Source: Nitrospinota bacterium (GTDB lineage Bacteria > UBA8248). Taken from it: DNA of 8,309 nucleotides. The position numbers and the translations under genes were made by a program. Where the stretch lies: contig DNYS01000125.1 in NCBI GenBank assembly GCA_003506735.1, forward strand, positions 12,088 to 20,396. Reading direction: 5' to 3'. Position 1 is the first letter of the stretch. Every line of letters begins with the position of its first letter. Positions 1 to 8,309 of this stretch are shown in pieces. The notes beneath the pieces are model-generated. The model was not told the origin of the DNA, did not search any database, and worked only from the letters and a program-made list of their open reading frames with translations.

Positions 1-591
1 CAGGGGGTGCTTTAATAGCTGGTGGATGAGCTGGGGCGGAATCGTGGCCACATCCGCGCCCATCTTGGCGGCCTCGAGAAAATGGACCGGGTGCCGAATG
101 CTCGCGACGAGCACCTGGGTGGCGAAATCGTAGTTCTGGAAAATCCGCACCATGTCCCGGACCATCTCCATCCCCGGCAGGGTGATATCGTCGAGCCGGC
201 CCACGAACGGACTCACGTACGAGGCCCCCGCCTTGGCGGCGAGGACGGCCTGCGAGGGGTTGAATATCAGGGTGACGTTCGTGTTGATGTTCTCCTCGCG
301 GAGCTTCACGACGGCCCGGAGACCCTCGGCGCCGATGGGCACCTTGACCACCACGTTATCGTGAATCGCCGCCAGCTCGCGGCCCTCCTCGACCATCGCT
401 TCCCACGCCGTCGCCACCACCTCGGCACTCACCGGCCCGTCCACGATCTCGCATATCTGGCGAATCCGGGAATGGATGTCGGCACCCTCCTTGGCGATCA
501 GGGAGGGGTTGGTCGTCACCCCGTCCACCACCCCAAGCGAGGCCGCCTCGGCGATGTCCTCCACATTCGCGCTATCGATAAATATTTTCAT
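1..591 (-). CDS. tal: Transaldolase, short (fructose-6-phosphate aldolase/TalC-like) type, 3' end cut by window edge
   Basis: I translated this minus-strand frame by hand: 197 residues, open to the window edge. It belongs to the short class I aldolase family (TalC, FSA, Thermotoga TM0295 type). These cytosolic (beta/alpha)8 enzymes move a dihydroxyacetone unit between sugar phosphates in the non-oxidative pentose phosphate pathway. Visible hallmarks are the N-terminal [21 protein letters not shown] (25-36), [11 protein letters not shown] (80-90) with the Schiff-base lysine at K83, and [14 protein letters not shown] (122-135). ASIRHP (163-168) follows near the end. The pattern favours the transaldolase-like members over E. 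coli FsaA, though activity cannot be settled by eye. Family length is about 215-220 aa, so roughly 20 C-terminal residues lie outside the window. The ATG is supported by GAGAGGA at 596-602, 4 nt upstream. The next gene upstream is co-directional, 156 nt away. Confidence 0.93.
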   Translation of the reverse strand, partial: MKIFIDSANVEDIAEAASLGVVDGVTTNPSLIAKEGADIHSRIRQICEIVDGPVSAEVVATAWEAMVEEGRELAAIHDNVVVKVPIGAEGLRAVVKLREENINTNVTLIFNPSQAVLAAKAGASYVSPFVGRLDDITLPGMEMVRDMVRIFQNYDFATQVLVASIRHPVHFLEAAKMGADVATIPPQLIHQLLKHPL

Positions 592-747
592 ATCGTCCTC
601 TCGCCTCGCGCTCAATCCCGGCCGGACACCGGCGCGCCAACGTCGGGCGGGTGCGCGGGTGCGGGCGATTCGGCCATAGTCTCTAAAAGGTTACGTGAGG
701 CGCATCAAAACTTCAAATAGGAATACCTCTTCACCGCCCCCTCCGCC

Positions 748-1038
748 CTAGCCCTCACCCTCGCTCTCCCCCTCGCTGGGTGGGCCCCCGCGCAGGGAAA
801 ATTTTCCGGCGCATTCCTCGCCGCAGAACCGGAAACGCTCCCGGCGCACCCGGCGGGACAAGCCGATTCCGGAGGGAAAGTAGGTCTCGCATTCGGGGCA
901 AACGATCATCTCATCGTCGAGCGCCTCCACGGCACCGCCCCGAGCGCCGCCCATTCGCCTCGAAATGCCACTGAACAACCCTTTCAGGGCATAAATAATC
1001 ACGTAAAAAATAACGGCGTAAATAAGGATGCGAATCAT
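748..1038 (-). CDS. Small membrane-anchored zinc-ribbon protein (PP0621-like), function unknown
   Basis: This 96-aa protein starts with one hydrophobic segment (about residues 3-19), which is probably a membrane anchor. A short basic, Gly-rich linker follows. Next come two cysteine pairs, CPEC at 47-50 and CGEEC at 72-76, spaced like a small treble-clef or zinc-ribbon site. The tail is acidic and low-complexity (SEGESEGEG). A TM segment followed by a short Cys4 domain resembles the uncharacterised PP0621 family, but I assign that from memory and cannot confirm it. Residues 47-76 would probably bind one zinc ion on the cytoplasmic side if the N-terminus is outside. The ATG at 1038 has AGAGG upstream (about 1048-1052). 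The gene is divergent from the methyltransferase at 1102 and co-directional with the transaldolase. No partner or substrate can be inferred. Confidence 0.75.
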   Translation of the reverse strand: MIRILIYAVIFYVIIYALKGLFSGISRRMGGARGGAVEALDDEMIVCPECETYFPSGIGLSRRVRRERFRFCGEECAGKFSLRGGPPSEGESEGEG

Positions 1039-1063
1039 CTACACTGCCTCTTTGATGCGAAAC

Positions 1064-1096
1064 GGGGGGAGTAGCCCCCATTTTCCCCCGGGGAGG
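1064..1096 (+). promoter_or_regulatory. Leader hairpin and Shine-Dalgarno of the methyltransferase gene
   Basis: GGGGAGG (1090-1096) is a strong ribosome-binding site 5 nt before the ATG at 1102, and it fixes that start. Just upstream, a G run (1064-1069) can pair with CCCCC at 1075-1079 across AGTAG, and ATTTT follows. A second C run at 1085-1089 abuts the Shine-Dalgarno. The C runs could pair with either the upstream G run or the ribosome-binding site. Any regulatory role is inference. It is not a convincing terminator, because no plus-strand gene lies upstream. Confidence 0.4.
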
Positions 1097-1101
1097 TTTT
1101 C

Positions 1102-1848
1102 ATGCCGCACGATCGGCCCTGGTACGAAACCGGATTCGACGCCGACTATCCTCTCATGCAGACCTTCGAGGAGGCGAAGACGGAGATCCAGGCCACCTCG
1201 GCGGAATGGCTTTTGAACCTGAACCCGCGCGCCCGGATTCTCGACCTTTGCTGCGGCTACGGCCGCCACAGCCAGGCCTGGAGCCGGGCCGGACACCGCC
1301 CGGTGGGCCTCGACCTGAGCGCCGACCTGCTGGACATGGCCCGCGAAAGGCATCCCGAAGGCATCTGGGTCCGGGGCGATGCCCGCCGCCTGCCCTTCGC
1401 GAGGGCCGCCTTCGATGCGGCGACCTTCATGTTCGTCTCCTTCGGTTACTTCGCCGCCGCGGCCGAGGATCTCGAAGCCCTCCGCGAGGCCAGGCGCGTC
1501 CTCCGCCCGGGAGGGAGCCTCTACCTCGACATCAAGCTTCCCTCCTCCCTCCGGGCCAACCTGCCCCCCGACGCCGCCTTCACCATCGGCGGGGCGGACG
1601 TCACCGAGACCAGCCGCATTGTACAGACTCCCGAGGGAGAGCGGTATGAGATCCGGCGGACCCTCCGCCGCCCCGGCGGGAGGGAGCGGCGGTTTTTCTA
1701 CTCGGTGCGCCTGTATGAGCCCGAAGCGCTGGGCGCCCAGCTCCAGGAAGCGGGTTTTGGGGATATTCACCTCTACGGGGACTACGACGCCACCCCCCTC
1801 GCGCCGGACCTCCCCCGCCTCGTCGCCACCGCGAAAAACCCGGCCTGA
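1102..1848 (+). CDS. Class I SAM-dependent methyltransferase, substrate unknown
   Basis: This 248-aa cytosolic protein has a Rossmann-type methyltransferase fold. Motif I is DLCCGYGRHS (48-57), the SAM-binding glycine loop. The acidic residue that binds the ribose hydroxyls is D71 in GLDLS. GDARRLPF (92-99) carries D93, expected near the adenine. FDAATFMFVSFGYF (104-117) is the motif IV region, and RRVLRPGG (131-138) is the usual post-IV signature. An N-terminal WYETGFDADY segment and a C-terminal YDATPLAPDLPRLVATAKNPA-like end are typical of a broad family of uncharacterised small-molecule methyltransferases. The substrate cannot be read from the sequence. The start is set by GGGGAGG at 1090-1096. 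The gene is divergent from the zinc-ribbon gene (63-nt gap) and converges on the DUF3465 gene with a 7-nt gap, so it is probably its own transcription unit. Confidence 0.9.
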   Translation: MPHDRPWYETGFDADYPLMQTFEEAKTEIQATSAEWLLNLNPRARILDLCCGYGRHSQAWSRAGHRPVGLDLSADLLDMARERHPEGIWVRGDARRLPFARAAFDAATFMFVSFGYFAAAAEDLEALREARRVLRPGGSLYLDIKLPSSLRANLPPDAAFTIGGADVTETSRIVQTPEGERYEIRRTLRRPGGRERRFFYSVRLYEPEALGAQLQEAGFGDIHLYGDYDATPLAPDLPRLVATAKNPA

Positions 1849-1855
1849 GCCCCGC

Positions 1856-2331
1856 CTACCGGTAGTATATCCCCGCGTGGCGGATCCATCCGCCCGCCTT
1901 GCGGCCCGCCGGATCGCGGTGGGTCCAGTGGACCACGCCCCCCCGGGGGTTCCACTCGTAGCGGCCCAAGACCTCGGCCTCGTCCCCGATTCGAACCGGA
2001 ACGCGGGGGGCCAGGCCGATGTTGTGGCTGATGAGCAGGGTCTGCCCGTCTGTCAAACGGAGGATGAAGCGCTGATGCCGCCTTCCCTCCCGATCGTCCC
2101 GGAGAATGCGCACCACCTCCCCCTTTGCCCGGAGCCATACGCCCGAGCGCTCCCCCTCGAAGGCCCGCCGGGCGGCGGATTCCGCCGGGGCAACCGCTCC
2201 GGCCCCAGCCGGACCCATTCGAGGCGCGGCAACCGCCCCCGGGGGGAGGGTCCAGCCGAGCCCAAGCAACGCCACCGCCAGCAACGCCGCGGCGAATTCG
2301 GACGGGAGGGTTTTCAGGAAATTCCGGGGCA

Positions 2332-2332
<1 letters not shown>
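1856..2332 (-). CDS. Exported DUF3465 family protein
   Basis: This is a 158-aa protein. A basic N-terminus and a hydrophobic run (about 13-29) ending near AVAA (33-36) look like a cleavable Sec signal peptide, so the product should be periplasmic or surface-exposed. After an Ala/Pro/Gly-rich linker (about 37-55), the rest matches my memory of the DUF3465 domain: HQRFIL (86-91), DGQTLLISHNIGLAPR (95-110), GRYEWN (123-128), GGVVHWTHRDP (131-141), GWI (148-150). The family has no established function as far as I know. The small domain with conserved His, Asn and Trp suggests a nucleic-acid or ligand-binding fold, but that is speculation. I chose the ATG at 2332, not a longer upstream frame, because it gives the signal peptide and overlaps the carB stop by one nucleotide (TGATG). 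Translation is thus probably coupled to carB. Confidence 0.85.
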
Positions 2333-5583
<3,251 letters not shown>

Positions 5584-5600
5584 TGCCTGAATTTCCGCCT

Positions 5601-5642
5601 CTAAGGTTGATTCCCTAAGGTCGATTCCCGCCCGGGCGAATC
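5601..5642. repeat. 14-bp tandem duplication plus imperfect palindrome between the peptidase-like gene and carB
   Basis: CTAAGGTTGATTCC (5601-5614) is followed directly by CTAAGGTCGATTCC (5615-5628), with one mismatch between them. Next to it, the perfect palindrome CGCCCGGGCG sits inside an imperfect stem running from GATT (5623-5626) to AATC (5639-5642), which overlaps the upstream stop codon. The unit is a local duplication of unknown function in the 57-nt spacer ahead of carB. It has no T run, so it is not an obvious intrinsic terminator. Confidence 0.6.
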
Positions 5643-6393
5643 ATTCCAGGATGATTCCAGCGCATGCGGCGCCGGCCCCCGGGCTGATGACCTCGGCCAG
5701 CCCCGCCACCGACGCGTAAACGGCCAGCGCCTTGCCGATGAAGAGCCGCCGCGCCACCGGGCCGAAATGGCGGCTGTCCAAGACGTCCTCGCGGTTGTCG
5801 CCCATCATGAAATAGGCCCCCCGCTCCAGCGCGATCGGGCCGAAATCCTCGGTCCTGCCCCGCCCCCGGAATTTTCGGGAAGCGGCCGCGCCGTTCACGA
5901 AAATCCTCCCGCCCCGGGCCTCGATCCGCTCGCCGGGAAGGCCCACCACCCGCTCGATATACGTCGCCCGTTCGGCGCCCGGCCTCCGGAAGACGGCGAT
6001 CTCGCCCCGCGCGATCCCGAGATGGCGGTAGCGCTCCCGGTCCACGATGATGTGATCGCCCTCCTCGAGCCGGGGTTCCATCGAAGCCGTCGCGATGCGC
6101 AGGATGCGCCCGGCGAAGATGCCGCTGTCCTCCCGGCCCGCCTCCTCCCATCGCGCGTTCGCCTCCTTCCGCTCCCCTCCCATGTAGAGGGCCAGCCCGA
6201 GCCGGTAGAGGGAGTCCGCCCGGTAGGGCGGCAGGGCCCCGAGCATCTCCCGGTAGAAGCGCGCCGCCTCCCGGTAGCGCCCCGCCAGGAAAAGCGACTG
6301 CCCCCGCCCCAGATCCCCGGCCGGTGCGCCCGATGCCGTGAGCGAGAGCGCCAGCGAAACGGCGGCCACGGTTCGGGGGATTCCGGACGGCAT
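5641..6393 (-). CDS. lepB: Signal peptidase I (S26)-like protein with TPR-like N-terminus and Lys-to-Glu at the catalytic base position
   Basis: This 250-aa protein has a hydrophobic N-terminus (about 8-24, ending TASGAPAG), which is either an anchor or a signal peptide. A segment of about residues 27-86 follows, rich in TPR-like patterns (GRYREAARFYREML, YRLGLALYMGGERKEANARWEEA). The S26 fold comes next: ATASMEPRLEEGD (101-113) with the nucleophile Ser104, GEIAVFRRP (130-138), YIERVVGLPGERIE (145-158), and MGDNREDVLDSRHFG (197-211). Normally the third box reads K-R-V-x-G-x-P-G-D, and its Lys is the general base for leader-peptide cleavage outside the membrane. Here that position is Glu147, codon GAG. 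The protein may be inactive, mechanistically altered, or a specialised paralog, so the symbol marks the family only. A GTG at 6402 preceded by GGAGAG is an alternative start, adding three residues. The MFS stop is 26 nt upstream of the ATG. Confidence 0.82.
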   Translation of the reverse strand: MPSGIPRTVAAVSLALSLTASGAPAGDLGRGQSLFLAGRYREAARFYREMLGALPPYRADSLYRLGLALYMGGERKEANARWEEAGREDSGIFAGRILRIATASMEPRLEEGDHIIVDRERYRHLGIARGEIAVFRRPGAERATYIERVVGLPGERIEARGGRIFVNGAAASRKFRGRGRTEDFGPIALERGAYFMMGDNREDVLDSRHFGPVARRLFIGKALAVYASVAGLAEVISPGAGAACAGIILE

Positions 6394-6419
6394 GATCGCC
6401 ACCGGGTTTCTCTCCACCC

Positions 6420-7664
6420 TCAGCCCGCCACCAACCCTTCGGCCAGGGCGAATTCCTTCCGGGCGATATGCCGCCGGAGCGAGAAAAGAATCGCCAGATT
6501 GATCAACCCGGCCAGCGCCGCGTTCGCGAACGAAACCGTGTAGTCGCCCGTCCAGTCGAAAAAGAGACCGGCCTGATAGCCGCCCAGCCCCATGCCGGCC
6601 CACGCGCAGAAAAAGACAAACCCCGTCGAAACGCCCCTCCTTTGCATCGGGACAAATTCCCGCACGCAGATCACCAGGCAGATCATCACGCCGCTGTATA
6701 GGAGCCCGTAAAGAAAGGCGAGGACATAGAAGCCGCCCAGCGAGGCGACCTGGGTGAACCAGAACACCAAGACGCTCTGGGCCATGGAGGCCAGGATGTA
6801 GGTGCGGAGGCCGCCGATATGATCGGCGATTCTTCCGTAGACGATCCGCCCGAGAAAACTGCCCACCGAGAGCAGGAGGAGAATCCCCGCCGCCTCTTGC
6901 GGCCCGATCCCCCGGTCCAGGGCCAGCGGCACCACGTGGATCAGCGGGGTGGCCATGCACAAGCAGCAAAATATCGCCGCCGCCCCCAGCCAGGCGGTCG
7001 TGACCCAGGGCGCAACCGGATAGGACTCCCCGGGAGCCGAGGGCGCATCCTGACCGGAGGAAGAGGGGGCACCTTCGCGGGAGGGCGCCTTCCGGACCAG
7101 CAGGGCCAGCGGGACCAGCACCGCCAGCGCGAAGATTCCGAGCCACGCGTAGGCCCCGCGCCAGCCGAAATTGGATATCAGATAGCCCGCGGCGAAGGGG
7201 ACCACCCCGTTTCCAAGCCCCCCCCAGGCCGAAGCGATCCCCAGCGCCAGCCCCTTGTTGGGGCCGAACCAGTTTCCCACGCTGGCCATCAGCGGCGCCT
7301 GAAACGAGGACACCCCCAGGCCCGCCAGGGCATAGAAAAGATAGAACTGCCAGAGAGCGCCCTGGCGCGAGAGAAGAAAGTAGGAAACCCCCAGAAGCGC
7401 CGCCCCGGCCAGCACCACCGGGCGCGCCGAATAGCGGTCCGAGAGATGGCCCGCCAGGATGCCGCCGCCCCCGAGGACGAGCGCCGCGCCCATGTAGGCG
7501 AACGAGGTCTCCCCCCGGAGCCAGCCCATGCCGGCCGAGAGCGGCTTCATGAACACCGCCAGCGAGGACATCGAGCCCACCGCCATCGCCATGAACGTCC
7601 CCGCCACCGCCACCATCACCCAGCCGTAGCGGGGTTCCGTCATCTCCGCGGTCGATTGATTCAA
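6420..7664 (-). CDS. Major facilitator superfamily permease, oxalate/formate- or monocarboxylate-type
   Basis: This 414-aa inner-membrane protein is built of about twelve hydrophobic segments in two halves. The halves are joined by a polar, Ser/Gly/Ala-rich cytoplasmic loop (about 191-218). Motif A (GxLxDRxxxR type) is clear at GHLSDRYSAR (72-81), and a second-half counterpart appears at YGRIADHIGGLR (276-287). The start RYGWVMVAVAGTF (12-24) and SFQAPLMASVGNWF (120-133) resemble the oxalate:formate antiporter and monocarboxylate porter families, so an organic anion substrate is likely but unproven. The assigned start is a TTG at 7664, with GGTGA at 7669-7673 4 nt upstream. The in-frame ATG at 7643 would remove seven residues and has GCGGAG abutting it, which is worse spacing. 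The DUF559 remnant ends 15 nt upstream and the peptidase-like gene starts 17-26 nt downstream, suggesting one operon. Confidence 0.9.
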   Translation of the reverse strand: MNQSTAEMTEPRYGWVMVAVAGTFMAMAVGSMSSLAVFMKPLSAGMGWLRGETSFAYMGAALVLGGGGILAGHLSDRYSARPVVLAGAALLGVSYFLLSRQGALWQFYLFYALAGLGVSSFQAPLMASVGNWFGPNKGLALGIASAWGGLGNGVVPFAAGYLISNFGWRGAYAWLGIFALAVLVPLALLVRKAPSREGAPSSSGQDAPSAPGESYPVAPWVTTAWLGAAAIFCCLCMATPLIHVVPLALDRGIGPQEAAGILLLLSVGSFLGRIVYGRIADHIGGLRTYILASMAQSVLVFWFTQVASLGGFYVLAFLYGLLYSGVMICLVICVREFVPMQRRGVSTGFVFFCAWAGMGLGGYQAGLFFDWTGDYTVSFANAALAGLINLAILFSLRRHIARKEFALAEGLVAG

Positions 7665-7668
7665 GATA

Positions 7669-7673
7669 TCACC
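7669..7673 (-). promoter_or_regulatory. Shine-Dalgarno supporting the TTG start of the MFS gene
   Basis: GGTGA read on the minus strand lies 4 nt before the TTG codon at 7664-7662. It is modest, but better placed than anything in front of the alternative ATG at 7643. It lies between the end of the DUF559 remnant and the permease gene. Confidence 0.4.
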
Positions 7674-7679
7674 GGTAAT

Positions 7680-8061
7680 TCAAACCTTCTCTCCATCTTC
7701 GAGCGCGCCGTCTCCGAGCGCCGCCCGGATGGCCTCCAGCACGCCCTCGGTATTTTTCATCACATCCCCGTTCCAGAAGCGCACCACCCTAATCCCTCTC
7801 CCGCCAGCGCGCGGCTTCGCTCCGCGTCGTATTCGGCCTGATCGCTCCCGGCGTGCCCGCCTCCGTCAAGCTCCACCGCCAGCCGCGCCTCGTGGCAATA
7901 AAAATCCAGGATGAACGGCCACGCCGGATGCTGACGGCAGAATTTCACGCCCAGCCCGCTGTCCCGGAGGACTCGCCACAGCTTCCGCTCCGCCTCGGTG
8001 GACTCTTTGCGAAGCTCCCGGGCCGGGCCTTCCTCTTTTCATCCAAGGGCGGTTTCGCCAT
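7680..8061 (-). pseudogene. DUF559 (Vsr-like endonuclease fold) gene broken by two single-base deletions
   Basis: From the ATG at 8061 to the TGA at 7682-7680 is 382 nt. Adding one base at two places gives an intact 127-residue protein of normal DUF559 length. The first is the GG at 8023-8024 (reading KARARELRKE instead of KARPGSFA). The second is the G run at 7794-7796 (reading GEGIRVVRFWNGDV instead of GEGLGWCASG then a stop). The repaired protein has ELRKESTEAERKLWRVLR (15-32), VKFCRQHP (39-46), and the core FILDFYCHEARLAVELDGGGH (50-70). Its Asp53, Glu64 and Asp66 are in the pattern of PD-(D/E)xK/Vsr-type nucleases. It ends NTEGVLEAIRAAL (104-116). DUF559 proteins are putative nucleases of largely unknown role. 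As written, only a middle fragment (from about 8035 to 7791) stays in frame. Sequencing error is an alternative to true decay, but no other gene here shows an indel. Confidence 0.8.
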
Positions 8062-8086
8062 GGTTGATCCATCTTCCCTACTTATT

Positions 8087-8120
8087 CCCTCACCCCAACC
8101 CTCTCCCGGAGGGAGAGGGA
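8087..8120 (+). repeat. Hairpin repeat copy A (plus orientation)
   Basis: This is a 34-bp G+C-rich unit: CCCTCACCCCAA followed by a perfect 9-bp hairpin, CCCTCTCCC (8099-8107), loop GGA, GGGAGAGGG (8111-8119). It matches copy B, in opposite orientation, with about two differences. From memory, units of this type (encoding PHPNPLPEGEG-like peptides when translated) recur between genes in many proteobacterial genomes, like REP elements. Confidence 0.85.
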
Positions 8121-8121
8121 G

Positions 8122-8307
8122 TTAAAAACCTCGTGTTCGATGCCTTACTTTCAATCTGGAATTAACCAATTCCTCAAAATCTGAATCCCGATCAATCTCC
8201 AATTGCACCTCAACGACATTCGCCCTAAAGCCTTTGCCCTTAGTCCCCTCTCCCTCCGGGAGAGGGTTAGGGTGAGGGTGCTTACCTGGACAGCGCTGCT
8301 TAGACCG
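8122..8307 (-). CDS. Partial hypothetical frame, C-terminal 61 residues, reading through repeat copy B
   Basis: A minus-strand frame is open from the window edge to the TAA at 8124-8122. Its first third (HPHPNPLPEGEGTKG) is simply repeat copy B translated. The remainder, GFRANVVEVQLEIDRDSD then FEELVNSRLKVRHRTRGF, has mixed charge and protein-like composition but matches no family I know. The DNA for this part is far AT-richer than the rest of the window (hand count about 43% G+C over 8125-8240). It may be the tail of a gene into which the repeat inserted, a gene remnant, or a chance open frame. No start codon is visible within the window that I would trust. Confidence that it is expressed is low. 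Confidence 0.25.
   Translation of the reverse strand, partial: RSKQRCPGKHPHPNPLPEGEGTKGKGFRANVVEVQLEIDRDSDFEELVNSRLKVRHRTRGF
8244..8278 (-). repeat. Hairpin repeat copy B (minus orientation)
   Basis: On the minus strand this reads CCCTCACCCTAACCCTCTCC and continues through GGA into GGGAGAGGGG. The same perfect 9-bp stem as copy A is present (8246-8254 with 8258-8266, loop 8255-8257). It is inverted relative to copy A, and the pair spans 192 bp. Together they form long terminal inverted repeats around an AT-richer core. Confidence 0.85.
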
Positions 8308-8309
8308 TC

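Noticed and set aside
612..677. A 21-codon minus-strand ORF between the zinc-ribbon gene and the transaldolase
   Set aside because: It is Ala/Pro-rich with no good ribosome-binding site and no recognisable leader-peptide feature. A weak promoter-like TTGAAG with a poor -10 nearby was also not convincing.
22..720. A 232-codon plus-strand frame over the left end
   Set aside because: It is antisense to the transaldolase, whose motifs and active-site Lys are intact.
745..780. Similarity of the zinc-ribbon gene's 3' end (CCCTCACCCTCGCTCTCCCC) to the right-end hairpin repeat
   Set aside because: It lacks the paired GGGAGAGGG arm and encodes a simple acidic SEGESEGEG tail. Chance low complexity is a sufficient explanation.
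1039..1770. A 243-codon minus-strand frame
   Set aside because: It is antisense to the methyltransferase, which has full SAM motifs and a strong ribosome-binding site.
1845..1870. A terminator between the convergent methyltransferase and DUF3465 genes
   Set aside because: Only the 8-bp palindrome TACCGGTA (1857-1864) is present, with no long stem or T run.
6394..7146. A longer N-terminus for the peptidase-like protein, since its frame is open far upstream
   Set aside because: The extension lies inside the MFS gene in another frame and has low-complexity Gly/Arg composition. Starts at 6393 or 6402 give a sensible N-terminus.

Overview
The window comes from a high-GC bacterial chromosome. Coding density is high and most genes lie on the minus strand. 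The housekeeping protein carbamoyl-phosphate synthase large subunit (CarB) is a canonical bacterial form. The mix of neighbours (DUF3465 protein, short transaldolase, MFS permease, S26 peptidase) suggests an uncultured Gram-negative lineage of the old Deltaproteobacteria or a nearby phylum. That placement is a low-confidence inference from protein style. No phylogenetic marker was compared.

Layout, left to right. A short-type transaldolase (minus) runs off the left edge. Upstream of it is a small membrane-anchored zinc-ribbon protein (minus). Divergent from that is a class I SAM-dependent methyltransferase, the only complete plus-strand gene. It converges, with a 7-nt gap, on a minus-strand block. 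In transcription order the block is: a broken DUF559 endonuclease-like gene, an MFS permease, a signal peptidase I-like protein, carB, and an exported DUF3465 protein. Spacing is tight: 15 nt, 17-26 nt, 57 nt, then a 1-nt overlap. This suggests co-transcription from the MFS gene to DUF3465. carA is not in the window.

The right end (about 7680-8309) is different. The DUF559 gene reads as full length (127 aa) only if two single-base deletions are repaired. Beyond it, two copies of a G+C-rich hairpin repeat lie in inverted orientation around a 120-bp AT-richer core. A frame open to the window edge runs through one repeat copy and the core. This region looks like decaying accessory or mobile-type DNA.

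The main points of interest are as follows. The signal peptidase I-like protein has Glu where the catalytic Lys of the Ser/Lys dyad should be, and a TPR-like segment before the catalytic fold. The DUF559 remnant sits beside the inverted repeats, and a repeat-like sequence lies inside the DUF559 gene at one of its frameshifts. carB and the DUF3465 gene overlap by one nucleotide (TGATG). No tRNA, rRNA, CRISPR array or complete insertion sequence was seen.
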